64,000 nt of DNA, from contig JAFVAY010000010.1 in the NCBI GenBank assembly GCA_017480325.1, positions 1 to 64,000 of the forward strand, written 5' to 3'. Below are positions 8,046 through 15,566 of this stretch, piece by piece (the stretch's first letter is position 1; each line of letters opens with the position of its first letter). The stretch comes from Clostridiales bacterium (lineage in GTDB: Bacteria > Bacillota > Clostridia > Saccharofermentanales > Saccharofermentanaceae). A program made the position numbers and the translations under genes. Below the pieces are notes generated by a model. That model was not told the origin of the DNA. It searched no databases and was given only the letters and a program-made list of their open reading frames with translations.

Positions 8046-8076
8046 ATAAATACTTGCATCGTAAAAACGCTTAAGT

Positions 8077-8106
8077 ATCATACAACACAAGTATAAAAAT
8101 GTCCAA
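8077..8106 (-). promoter_or_regulatory. promoter of tRNA-Gly-Arg
   Basis: TTGGAC (8106-8101) and TATGAT (8082-8077) are 18 bases apart on the minus strand, about 31 bases before tRNA-Gly. It is near-consensus. Confidence 0.7.
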
Positions 8107-8113
8107 TAAAATT

Positions 8114-8548
8114 TTAAAGAGCTGACTGTGACAGATATGTAGAGGAAATATAGAAGCCGTCAATGGTCTTATACCAGGAGGAATCCGTTACAGCCACGAT
8201 CTGAACCTGCTGATTACGAGTCAAAGTTCCGACGATGTCATACTCGGTGGAGGGACCCTTCCTTACTCTAAGGAATTCGCCCTCTGAGACCGCCGCATAC
8301 ATAACCACGGGAGTTTCAAGTGTCGTCTCTGACCATGTAACAGCGATATCACTGGAGGGCAACGGTCCGGAATAGACCGGTATAGTCGTAGTAGGTGTGG
8401 CCGTTGTCTCTACAGGTACTGGTGTAGGTGTTATATCTGCAAAGTTCGTCTCCTCAGGCTCTTGGGTCTTCTTACCGCAAGCGGCGAATGCTCCCATTAC
8501 TGACAGGACACAGACTACGGAAATAATCTTCTTAATATCGGTCTTCAT
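8114..8548 (-). CDS. SH3-domain lipoprotein
   Basis: A protein of 144 aa from the ATG at 8548, preceded by GGAGG at 10 bases; a start at 8608 would put 20 atypical residues before the signal sequence. The signal peptide MKTDIKKIISVVCVLSVMGAF ends in the lipobox AFAAC, then a proline- and threonine-rich linker (PTPVPVETTATPTTTIPVY). The last 60 residues form a bacterial SH3 domain: FLRVRKGPSTEYDIVGTL and DGFYISSTYLS. Such domains bind cell-wall peptides. It lies just upstream of the tRNA-Gly promoter and is probably the last gene of a short minus-strand group. Confidence 0.8.
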   Translation of the reverse strand: MKTDIKKIISVVCVLSVMGAFAACGKKTQEPEETNFADITPTPVPVETTATPTTTIPVYSGPLPSSDIAVTWSETTLETPVVMYAAVSEGEFLRVRKGPSTEYDIVGTLTRNQQVQIVAVTDSSWYKTIDGFYISSTYLSQSAL

Positions 8549-8617
8549 CACTTTAAGGCCTCCGCGAATCAATCTAATACAATTATATACTTTTTTTCGA
8601 TTCTTCAAATATCTATA

Positions 8618-9208
8618 TCAAGAATTTTTGCTGTCGTCCAGAAGATAGAAGGCCTCGTGATCCTCCCACCTGCCGTTGATGTGCATATAGGATATCCTTC
8701 TACCCTCGTGCCTGAAGCCGCACCTTTTTATCAGGGCAAGTGACTTCTCGTTATCGGGAAGGATAAAGGCCTCTATCCTGTGAATATTCATGGTATCCAT
8801 TATCATGGCGCAGGATTCGGTGAGAGCCTCGGTCATAATTCCCTTTCCGGTCTCGCGCTCGTCAAGGTGGTAGCCTACGCTGCAGCTCATCATGCCGCCG
8901 TATGCGAAGTTAAAGAAAGACACTCTCCCCAGGATCCTGTCAGGGTGCTCCTTATCGAATATATAAAGAGGAACCAGTCTCCCGTGAAGGTATTCCCCCG
9001 TATCATACTTCAGGTACTCCTTCTGAGTGCGCTCGGTGAAGTAGCCTTCCTCGTGGGTCTGAGACCACTTCTTATGAAACTCGCGGTTACGGACAAGATA
9101 CTCCGTCACCATTCTCGCACAGGAACGCTTGAGCACGGCCAGCCTAAGTCTCTCCGTCTCCATGGCGAAAAGCTCATTCGATCGCAGCCTGTATTCTATG
9201 TTATACAT
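8618..9208 (-). CDS. RimJ/RimL-type GNAT acetyltransferase
   Basis: A protein of 196 aa. Two adjacent ATGs (9211 and 9208) are possible; GGAG at 9218-9215 is better spaced for 9208. The fold is of the RimJ/RimL group: METERLRLAVL near the N-terminus, then VGYHLDERETGKGIMTEAL with the acetyl-CoA-binding turn, then HRIEAFILPDNEKSLALIKRCGFRHEG. These enzymes acetylate protein N-termini or antibiotics; the substrate is not readable here. It starts 11-12 bases after the stop of the large lipoprotein gene, so the two are likely cotranscribed. Confidence 0.85.
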   Translation of the reverse strand: MYNIEYRLRSNELFAMETERLRLAVLKRSCARMVTEYLVRNREFHKKWSQTHEEGYFTERTQKEYLKYDTGEYLHGRLVPLYIFDKEHPDRILGRVSFFNFAYGGMMSCSVGYHLDERETGKGIMTEALTESCAMIMDTMNIHRIEAFILPDNEKSLALIKRCGFRHEGRRISYMHINGRWEDHEAFYLLDDSKNS

Positions 9209-9219
9209 CATTCACTCCG

Positions 9220-10914
9220 TTATGTATTACGCCAGGTCGCGGCATTGGACTGCTCATTGGTAAGTGTAACGTATGCGATCACATGAGTATGGTTGGACTC
9301 CCAAAGCCTCATCTCATATACACCTTGAGAAGGGAACCCGTCTGTCGGAAGATAAACCTCTATGGCGCTTTCCTCCCCTGCTTCCACCAGTATTATCTGA
9401 GTGTCAACCACCTGAACGTCATCGATCCACCAATCAACGATAAGCTCCGTCCCGGGAGCGAAGGGCCGGTCATAGTAATTTGTAATCCAGATACCCTCTT
9501 CGTCAATATAATAGCCGACTGTATCGAGCCAACCGGGCTGCTTACTGTAGAACATCCAAAAGCCGTTCTCGTCCGTGTTGGAATAACCGTAAACCAGGCT
9601 GCCGTCACTCCACTCAGGAGTTTGCTCTATTACCCCGAGGGCCTGATTCGGATGCCCGGACGGACTTACAGTGTCATCCTCTACATACCCGTAATTCTCC
9701 GGAGTAAACTCCGATATCATCTCATCATACATATCGTCAGGCATTTCCCCGCTGTCGTGAAGTGCGTTGATAGCCACCTCCATACACCTCATATACTGAT
9801 CCTGAGATATCCCGTGCTCAGCCTCATAGATACCGATCGAAGGCTCGGGAATAATATCATCATAAAAGGTCAGAACAGACTCTGAATAGTAATTATCCGG
9901 GGGATACGGCTGCACGTGTCCCGACAGTGTATACGCTTCGGACGGCGCCGATGCTATCGCCTCGGTCAGGGTGTTATATATCAGTATCGACTGTAAGTCC
10001 CACATCTCATCTAACGACAGGCCGAGATACGAATAACGAAGTCCGTTGATCAGATACTGTGTCATGAATTCATCTGTACAGATAGCGGAGCTCAGATAAT
10101 CTGCCGAAGGGGCAACACCCTCAAGGGACAGATAATACGGATCAGACTCGACGATCTCATGATCGTGCTCCATAACATAGGTCATATAGGCTCTGACAAA
10201 ATCTCTGACCGCATTGTAGGTCTCTGCACTTTGCCCTCTTGATGAGGTGTTATCATAAACTCTCAGAACATCAATATCGACCTGAGTATAAGCTTCAGCC
10301 GTACCTGTACCGCACAGCTCACTTATCGTCGCTTCGAATATCTCCCTAGCCTCAGTCGCACTGATCTGCACAGGCTCTATCAGAATCAGCCTCGACGAGG
10401 TAAAAAGTCCCGATATCCTTCCGGCAGATCTTCTGCTAAGATACCACTCATCTTCTTCCTCATCATAGACAAATTCCAAGGGTACCTCTTCCTCGACTCT
10501 ATCCTCGTACCGGTCCAACGCCTCAAGATATTCATCTAAAGTGCTATACTGAAGCTCGCTTAGGGCATATAGGGCAAACTCGTCCATATCTATGTAAGAG
10601 ACGGTAATATCCATCTCGGCAGTCAAATCATCACGGTGAATGATCACCTCACCCTCATCCTCTATACTTGCCAATGAAGCCGCACGAAGCTGGAAGTCCC
10701 TTATATAATTGTTGTCCGGGTTATTCCTCTGTTCACGAGAATAGCCATAAACAAGCTGCTCGAGCTCGTCATAATCCTCATCTGCCAGCGCATCGAGAAA
10801 CTCCTGAGGTATCTGCTCCAGCTTCTCTATATCCTTATCATCGTTCTTGGCACACCCCGCGGCAAGCACTACAGACAGGGCAACTGCCACTGCAATCGTT
10901 TTCCTTGTGTTCAT
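9220..10914 (-). CDS. large lipoprotein of unknown function
   Basis: A protein of 564 aa from the ATG at 10914, with GAGGGGG 8 bases upstream. The signal sequence MNTRKTIAVAVALSVVLAAGC ends in the lipobox LAAGC, so it should be lipid-anchored outside the cell. The rest is strongly acidic (for example DALADEDYDELEQLVYGYSR near residue 40, and VEEEVPLEFVYDEEEDEWY). The last 100 residues look like a beta-rich domain with many aromatic residues. Its general plan, an acidic helical N-terminal region then a beta-rich C-terminal domain, resembles the lipoprotein at 39071-40330, but I see no clear sequence identity. I do not recognise the family. Confidence 0.7.
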   Translation of the reverse strand: MNTRKTIAVAVALSVVLAAGCAKNDDKDIEKLEQIPQEFLDALADEDYDELEQLVYGYSREQRNNPDNNYIRDFQLRAASLASIEDEGEVIIHRDDLTAEMDITVSYIDMDEFALYALSELQYSTLDEYLEALDRYEDRVEEEVPLEFVYDEEEDEWYLSRRSAGRISGLFTSSRLILIEPVQISATEAREIFEATISELCGTGTAEAYTQVDIDVLRVYDNTSSRGQSAETYNAVRDFVRAYMTYVMEHDHEIVESDPYYLSLEGVAPSADYLSSAICTDEFMTQYLINGLRYSYLGLSLDEMWDLQSILIYNTLTEAIASAPSEAYTLSGHVQPYPPDNYYSESVLTFYDDIIPEPSIGIYEAEHGISQDQYMRCMEVAINALHDSGEMPDDMYDEMISEFTPENYGYVEDDTVSPSGHPNQALGVIEQTPEWSDGSLVYGYSNTDENGFWMFYSKQPGWLDTVGYYIDEEGIWITNYYDRPFAPGTELIVDWWIDDVQVVDTQIILVEAGEESAIEVYLPTDGFPSQGVYEMRLWESNHTHVIAYVTLTNEQSNAATWRNT

Positions 10915-10956
10915 TTTCCAGTCCCCCTCTTCAATCAAAATGCTACCACAAAAAAC

Positions 10957-10985
10957 TTGACTTTACATAGCCTTCCCCATATAAT
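10957..10985 (+). promoter_or_regulatory. promoter of tRNA-His-Gln-Lys
   Basis: TTGACT (10957-10962) and TATAAT (10980-10985) are 17 bases apart, 39 bases before tRNA-His. It is near-consensus and faces away from the lipoprotein gene. Confidence 0.85.
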
Positions 10986-11024
10986 CGAAAAGCTGACAGA
11001 CAGCTAAAATTATATATATGACAT

Positions 11025-11102
11025 GGTGGGATTAGTTCAGCTGGTTAGAGCGCCAGTTTGTGGCACTGGAAGTCAAGGGTTCGAATCCCTTATCCCACCC
11101 CA
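11025..11102 (+). tRNA. tRNA-His (anticodon GTG)
   Basis: 78 bases including the extra 5' G (position -1) and CCA. The acceptor pairs GTGGGAT with ATCCCAC. The anticodon stem CCAGT/ACTGG encloses TTGTGGC, giving GTG. It is the first gene of a three-tRNA transcript. Confidence 0.95.
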
Positions 11103-11136
11103 TTTTTTTACCCAGTTGAGGTCTGGCTTCTGTCAC

Positions 11137-11210
11137 TGGGGTGTCGCCAAGGGGTAAGGCACGGGTCTTTGACTCCCGTATCGTAGGTTCAAATCCTGCC
11201 ACCCCAGCCA
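11137..11210 (+). tRNA. tRNA-Gln (anticodon TTG)
   Basis: 74 bases with CCA. The acceptor TGGGGTG pairs with CACCCCA. The anticodon loop CTTTGAC gives TTG. The closing base pair of the anticodon stem is a T-T mismatch; the rest of the cloverleaf is intact. Confidence 0.93.
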
Positions 11211-11213
11211 AAC

Positions 11214-11289
11214 GATCCATTAGCTCAGTCGGTAGAGCACTTGACTTTTAATCAAGGGGCCTGGGGTTCAAGCCCCCAATGGATCACCA
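11214..11289 (+). tRNA. tRNA-Lys (anticodon TTT)
   Basis: 76 bases with CCA. The acceptor GATCCAT pairs with ATGGATC. The anticodon stem CTTGA/TCAAG encloses CTTTTAA, giving TTT. It begins 3 bases after tRNA-Gln. Confidence 0.95.
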
Positions 11290-11296
11290 TTCGCAC

Positions 11297-11362
11297 AAAA
11301 ACAACTCTCGCTACGTGCTCCGCGCTTCGCTTGTGCGCAAGTCCGCTCGAGGGTTGTTTTTA
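11297..11362 (+). terminator. long-loop terminator after tRNA-Lys
   Basis: AAAAACAACTCTCG (11297-11310) is mirrored by CGAGGGTTGTTTTT (11348-11361) with one mismatch, around a 37-base GC-rich loop that can fold further. It ends in a T-run. The design is like the terminator at 44-95. Confidence 0.75.
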
Positions 11363-11478
11363 TGTTCTTAAAGCAGAGTAGGTGTTTTTCGTTCACAACA
11401 TTCGTTCCGGGAGTTGTCGATTTTGATTTTGCGACACATAATATACTCATAAATAAATTTAAGAACGGATGTAATTAT

Positions 11479-12870
11479 ATGCGTTATGATTTGAATGTTC
11501 CCTTCGTGGAGAAGGATCAGGCGAAGCAGCTCGGCGCCAGGTGGGATCAGTTCCGTAAGACCTGGTACTGCGAGGCAATGACCGACGAGCTTCGAAGATG
11601 GTACAGTGGTCCTACGGACACACTCCCCCCGCCGCCTGAAGAGTATAAGGACAGCGCCGGGAATAAGTATCTTACAGTCCCGCAGGTAAACCTTCTCATA
11701 GCTAATGCCCTGACAGCACAGGTATTCACGGATCTTTTGGTAGTCGGAGAGGTGACGAATTACGGAGGTAACACTTCAGGAAGCAACTGTTATTTCAGCA
11801 TCAAAGACAGCAACAACACCTCACTTTTAAATTGTATGATGAGCACCTCAATTATCCCGAGGAATTATGTATTCAAGGCAGGTAATAAGGTCCTTCTTAA
11901 GGGAGACTTCAGATATTACTCCCCTAACGGCTCTGCCAAGCTGATAGTAAAAAGAATAGAGGATGCCGGCGAAGGTGAGGCGGCACGTAAAAAGCTCGAG
12001 CTGAGGCTCAAGCTTGAGGGAGAAGGGCTTTTCGATCCTGCACGTAAGAAAGCGATACCGAAGCATCCTAATCTTATCGGTATCATTACCTCCAAGGACG
12101 GCAAAGCGATAAGGGATATCGAGAAGATCTCCACTTCCAGAAACCCTTATATCAGGCGTGTTCTCTACCATGTTAATGTGCAGGGGCAGCATGCGGTCCC
12201 GTCGATCCTCAATGCTATCAAGGTGATGGATAATTATGGCTGCGACGTGCTGATCATCGGAAGAGGCGGCGGTTCCGACGAAGAGCTTAAGGCTTATGAT
12301 GACGAATCAATCGTAAGAGCCGTGGCTCAGGCAAGGACACCTATCATTTCGGCTGTGGGACACGAGGGCAACGAACCGATACTTAACTATGTGGCGGATC
12401 TTATTGCCTCCACTCCTTCAGATGCGGCAGCGCTTGCAGTGCCGGACATAATGACGGAGGTCAATAAGGTTATCTTTCTTAAGCGTGAGCTTGGTACCAA
12501 TATGAGGAATCTTGTTCTTCGCCGTCAGGAGTCATTAAGAGCCTTATACGCCGTGATGGAGAAGAACGCGCCAGAGACCAGACTTAAGGAAAAGACGCAG
12601 AATCTTACGAAGCTAAGCGACAATTTAAGGCAGCTCATGACTACGCGTTTCAACGACAAAGTGACTCGATACAAGCTTCTTGCAACCGAGCTTAACGGCT
12701 TATCCCCTACAGCGAAGCTGATTAACGGCTTCGGCTATATCTCGAAGGGAGACAAGCCCGTTACAAGCATAACGCAGATACAACCAGGAGATTCCATTAA
12801 CATCAAGATCCATGACGGAGATCTGGAGGCAACAGTTAACAAAATAATCGGAGGAAATAACAATGGATAA
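11479..12870 (+). CDS. xseA: exodeoxyribonuclease VII large subunit, variant with DUF5710
   Basis: A protein of 463 aa from the ATG at 11479; the reading frame is open further upstream, but that stretch lies in the terminator and is not family-like. Residues 3-43 are a DUF5710-like domain (LNVPFVEKDQAKQLGARWD, then TWYC), absent from ordinary XseA. Residues 65-165 form the OB-fold (LLVVGEVTNYGGNTSGSNCYF). The catalytic domain has PNLIGIITSKDGKAIRDI, VLIIGRGGGSDEELKAYDDE (257-276) and SAVGHEGNEPILNYVADL. In standard XseA this last motif is GHETD; here the aspartate position is N298. XseA and XseB together degrade single-stranded DNA to oligonucleotides. It overlaps xseB by 8 bases. The family is certain; full activity is not. 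Confidence 0.85.
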   Translation: MRYDLNVPFVEKDQAKQLGARWDQFRKTWYCEAMTDELRRWYSGPTDTLPPPPEEYKDSAGNKYLTVPQVNLLIANALTAQVFTDLLVVGEVTNYGGNTSGSNCYFSIKDSNNTSLLNCMMSTSIIPRNYVFKAGNKVLLKGDFRYYSPNGSAKLIVKRIEDAGEGEAARKKLELRLKLEGEGLFDPARKKAIPKHPNLIGIITSKDGKAIRDIEKISTSRNPYIRRVLYHVNVQGQHAVPSILNAIKVMDNYGCDVLIIGRGGGSDEELKAYDDESIVRAVAQARTPIISAVGHEGNEPILNYVADLIASTPSDAAALAVPDIMTEVNKVIFLKRELGTNMRNLVLRRQESLRALYAVMEKNAPETRLKEKTQNLTKLSDNLRQLMTTRFNDKVTRYKLLATELNGLSPTAKLINGFGYISKGDKPVTSITQIQPGDSINIKIHDGDLEATVNKIIGGNNNG

Positions 12871-13072
12871 GACAGAAGAGAATAAGTTCAACGTAGACGA
12901 AGCTATGAAGCGAATCGAGGAGATCAACGGCAAGCTCGCCGAAGAAGGCATCGCCCTGGACGAAGCCTTAAAGCTTTATAAAGAGGGCGCCATCCTCGTT
13001 AAGCAGTGTAAGGACAACCTCGAGGGCGTCAGAAAAGAACTGGAGATCATCAACGCCGACGGCAATTCTTAA
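12863..13072 (+). CDS. xseB: exodeoxyribonuclease VII small subunit
   Basis: A protein of 69 aa, the usual length. It has the family pattern FNVDEAMKRIEEINGKL, then GIALDEALKLYKEGAILVKQC and a short C-terminal helix, forming the helical hairpin that packs around the XseA coiled coil. Its ATG lies inside the 3' end of xseA (8-base overlap), indicating coupled translation. The stop overlaps by 4 bases the stop of the convergent GNAT-nitroreductase gene, so the two mRNAs have complementary 3' ends unless terminated elsewhere. Confidence 0.92.
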   Translation: MDKTEENKFNVDEAMKRIEEINGKLAEEGIALDEALKLYKEGAILVKQCKDNLEGVRKELEIINADGNS

Positions 13073-14055
13073 CTCCAGCCGTTAAACTTCACGCGCTCCG
13101 AGAACTTCTTCTTGCTCGGCGCGTGGAAGTCCTGAGCCGCCTTACCTACCGGAAGGATGCAGACTACATCAAATCCGGCAGGAACATTAAGTATCTCTCC
13201 GATCTTGTCGCAGATTCGATCCTCATCGGTGATATGCCCCTCGTACCAGCAGCTTTGGTATCCGAGCTCCACAATGGCAAGAAGCATATTCTGTATGGCC
13301 GCCGAGTAGTCCTGAACCGCGAAGCATCGGTCGCGATAAGCATTTATTCGCTGTGTAAGAACAATGATCATGGCGGGGGCAGTCTGCGCCACAGGCGGGT
13401 CAAGCACAGCCTTGATCTTACTGAGGACCTCCGGATCGTTCACTACTATAAGATCCGTAGTCTGCTTATTGCACCCCGAAGGTGCATTGAGCCCGGCGGA
13501 AGCTATAATCTTCAGATCCTCCTCCGGCACAGGTTCTTCAACAAAAGCACCGCGATAGCTGTGGCGCGTTGAGATCACGTTCACCGCAGACTTCAGATTC
13601 ATGATATATATCTGACAGGGATTGGCCTCGTCCCAGAGAAGAGGGAAAACCTCCAGCTCCCTGAAGCCCAGACTTCTGTAGAAGGCATTAGTGATATCGT
13701 AGTCAGAATACATCCCGGTCTTTACAGTCTTGACCTGCATGAAGGTATACCCCTGCTGCACCGCGTAATCCTTCGCCGCAGCGAAAAGCCTTCTCCCCAC
13801 ACCCGTTCTGTGACACTCCTTAAGCACTCCCATTACAGCGAGCTCGACGGTCGCATCTCCGGTCCTCTTAAGGCACAGGAAGCCGTTGGCATCTGTAGAG
13901 GTCTTATCCTCAAAGGATGCGAACATCGGAAGTTCGGCAGACTCTTCGATATAGCTCTCTCTGCTTTCTTCCACCTCGAACCATTCGGTAAGCGCCTCGA
14001 GTATGCTTCTTGTTATTCTTTTCTTTGTCTCTTTATCTTCAATAAATCTGATCAT
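13069..14055 (-). CDS. GNAT-nitroreductase fusion protein
   Basis: A protein of 328 aa from the ATG at 14055, with GGAGGGG 5 bases upstream. Residues 1-155 are a GNAT domain: VELAVMGVLKECHRTGVGRRL holds the acetyl-CoA loop, followed by VKTVKTGMYSDYDITNAFYR and SLGFRELEVFPLLWDEANPC. Residues 160-328 are a nitroreductase-family domain: STRHSYRGAFVEEPVPEEDL, then AGLNAPSGCNKQTTDLIVV, then QDYSAAIQNMLLAIVELGYQ and VCILPVGKA, with the FMN-binding pattern of small NAD(P)H-dependent reductases. The two are joined without a frameshift. The fusion suggests acetylation and flavin reduction of one substrate or of a related pair, but this is inference. It is monocistronic and divergent from the TetR operon. 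Confidence 0.82.
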   Translation of the reverse strand: MIRFIEDKETKKRITRSILEALTEWFEVEESRESYIEESAELPMFASFEDKTSTDANGFLCLKRTGDATVELAVMGVLKECHRTGVGRRLFAAAKDYAVQQGYTFMQVKTVKTGMYSDYDITNAFYRSLGFRELEVFPLLWDEANPCQIYIMNLKSAVNVISTRHSYRGAFVEEPVPEEDLKIIASAGLNAPSGCNKQTTDLIVVNDPEVLSKIKAVLDPPVAQTAPAMIIVLTQRINAYRDRCFAVQDYSAAIQNMLLAIVELGYQSCWYEGHITDEDRICDKIGEILNVPAGFDVVCILPVGKAAQDFHAPSKKKFSERVKFNGWS

Positions 14056-14107
14056 ATTACCCCTCCTCACACACTATATCAGATTAAATGCCGTTTCACA
14101 TTCCCTC

Positions 14108-14162
14108 TTGACGGCTAATTGCGATTAGCCTATACTTTAGCTAATCACAATTAGCCAAGGAG
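14108..14162 (+). promoter_or_regulatory. promoter and paired operators of the TetR operon
   Basis: The -35 TTGACG (14108-14113) and -10 TATACT (14131-14136) are 17 bases apart. Palindrome GCTAATTGCGATTAGC (14114-14129) fills the spacer and GCTAATCACAATTAGC (14140-14155) covers the transcription start; both share GCTAAT-N4-ATTAGC. AAGGAG (14157-14162) is the ribosome binding site. Binding at either site would block RNA polymerase, so autorepression by the TetR protein is the simple reading. Confidence 0.85.
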
Positions 14163-14167
14163 CGGTT

Positions 14168-14788
14168 ATGGACACCAAACAGAGAATTCTCGATGAAGCA
14201 TTAACGCTTTTCGCGCAGAAGGGATATGCCGACGTGTATGTCGCTGATATCGCGGATAAGGTTGGGATCAAGGCCCCCTCCCTGTACAAGCACTACAGGA
14301 GTAAGCAGGCGATCTTCGACGCGATCATAGAGGAGATGAACGGGCGCTTTCTTATGCAGGCGCAGGCACTGTCTATCAACGGTGCGGATGCTACAGCTGA
14401 TGCGGAAATATACAAGCATATTGACGAGGATCATCTGGTGAAGCTGGGGACGGAGCTTTTTATGTACTACCTTAACGACGACTACACGCGGCGGTTCCGT
14501 AAGATGCTCACCATAGAGCAGTTCCACGATAAGGACCTCGCGGACGTCTATACGAAGCAGTACATCGACGATCCTCTCTCCTATCAGGGGATGCTCCTGG
14601 GGCTTCTGGTCGCACAGGGAATTCTTGTCACAGACAACGTGAGCATCATGACGCTGCACTTCTACTCCCCTATCTACCTTCTGCTCACGGTATGCGACAG
14701 GGACCCGTCGAGGCTTGAATCTTCGCTTAAGACGCTCGAAGAACATATAAGACAATTCAACAAATTATACGGAAGGACGATCAAATGA
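14168..14788 (+). CDS. TetR family transcriptional regulator
   Basis: A protein of 206 aa. Residues 1-47 are the TetR helix-turn-helix domain: KQRILDEALTLFAQKGY, DVYVADIADKVGIKAPSLYK and HYRSKQAIFDAIIEEM. The rest is the helical ligand-binding and dimer domain, not recognisable to a subfamily. Two 16-base palindromes sit over its promoter, so it very probably represses itself and the flavoprotein gene that overlaps its stop (ATGA at 14785-14788). The inducer is unknown; a redox-active or toxic small molecule would fit the flavoprotein neighbour. Confidence 0.92.
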   Translation: MDTKQRILDEALTLFAQKGYADVYVADIADKVGIKAPSLYKHYRSKQAIFDAIIEEMNGRFLMQAQALSINGADATADAEIYKHIDEDHLVKLGTELFMYYLNDDYTRRFRKMLTIEQFHDKDLADVYTKQYIDDPLSYQGMLLGLLVAQGILVTDNVSIMTLHFYSPIYLLLTVCDRDPSRLESSLKTLEEHIRQFNKLYGRTIK

Positions 14789-15504
14789 AGATAACAGTAA
14801 TTAACGGATACGAGAAGCACGGCGTCACATACAGACTGAAGGAGACCTTCCTCGAGGAGTTCAGGGACAAGGCAGAGATAACGGAATTCTATCTTCCCCG
14901 TGACTGCCCTAACTTCTGCGCCGGCTGCACTTCCTGCTTTATGAAGGATGAGCATAAGTGTAAAGACGCTGAATATATCCAGAAGATAGAGAAGGCTTTG
15001 CTCGAAGCAGATCTTCTGCTGTTCACCTCACCTGCTTACGTTATGCATACGACAGGTGCCATGAAGACGATGCTGGACCACTTCGGCTACAGGTGGATGC
15101 CTCACCGTCCTTCTGAAGAGATGTTCGGCAAAAGAGCGGTGATAATTACACAGTGCTTAGGTGCCGGTGGCAAATCCACTGCCAAAGACATCAAAGACAG
15201 CCTCTCCTGGTGGGGCATAAGCTCCATCAAAGTCCTGAGCTTTAAGCTCATGAGCGATATCAACTGGGACAAAATCCCGCAGAAGAAGAGAGACTCAATT
15301 ACAAACCCAATTAAGGCTGCTGCGCGTAAAGCTTTATCCACAGACTACAGCAGACCCGCCCACACGGGGCTCCCTGCAAGATTCAAGTTCTACATTATAA
15401 GAATGATGCAGACCGGCATCGGCAAGACTAATCCTGAATCGGCAGATTATATCTACTGGAAGATCAACGGCTGGCTTGACAAAGTCAGACCTTGGAAGAA
15501 TTAA
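14785..15504 (+). CDS. flavodoxin-fold NAD(P)H-dependent oxidoreductase
   Basis: A protein of 239 aa. The N-terminus MKITVINGYEKHGVTYRLKE is the FMN phosphate loop region of the NADPH-dependent FMN reductase family. Four cysteines follow in PNFCAGCTSCF and HKCKDAEYIQKI (C-x2-C-x2-C-x7-C), a pattern seen in the iron-sulfur flavoprotein group. LLFTSPAYVMHTTGAMKTMLDHF is the second flavin loop. The C-terminal 80 residues are basic and less conserved. It is cotranscribed with, and presumably controlled by, the TetR gene. It may detoxify quinones or nitro compounds. Whether the cysteines carry a cluster cannot be judged. Confidence 0.82.
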   Translation: MKITVINGYEKHGVTYRLKETFLEEFRDKAEITEFYLPRDCPNFCAGCTSCFMKDEHKCKDAEYIQKIEKALLEADLLLFTSPAYVMHTTGAMKTMLDHFGYRWMPHRPSEEMFGKRAVIITQCLGAGGKSTAKDIKDSLSWWGISSIKVLSFKLMSDINWDKIPQKKRDSITNPIKAAARKALSTDYSRPAHTGLPARFKFYIIRMMQTGIGKTNPESADYIYWKINGWLDKVRPWKN

Positions 15505-15520
15505 TGATAAAGGGATATAA

Positions 15521-15553
15521 AAAGGGCTGTGAGGTTATCTTCACAGCCCTTTA
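15521..15553. terminator. bidirectional terminator
   Basis: AAAGGGCTGTGA and TCACAGCCCTTT form a perfect hairpin around 9 bases between two convergent genes, with A- and T-rich flanks on each side. It should serve both the flavoprotein operon and the clp gene. Confidence 0.88.
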
Positions 15554-15566
15554 TTCATTCTTGTAA

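Noticed and set aside
11032..11220. Minus-strand frame across the tRNA-His and tRNA-Gln genes
   Set aside because: It is the complement of two tRNAs; no ribosome binding site or homology.
14785..15504. Iron-sulfur flavoprotein named precisely
   Set aside because: Four cysteines are present, but the spacing does not by itself prove a bound cluster.
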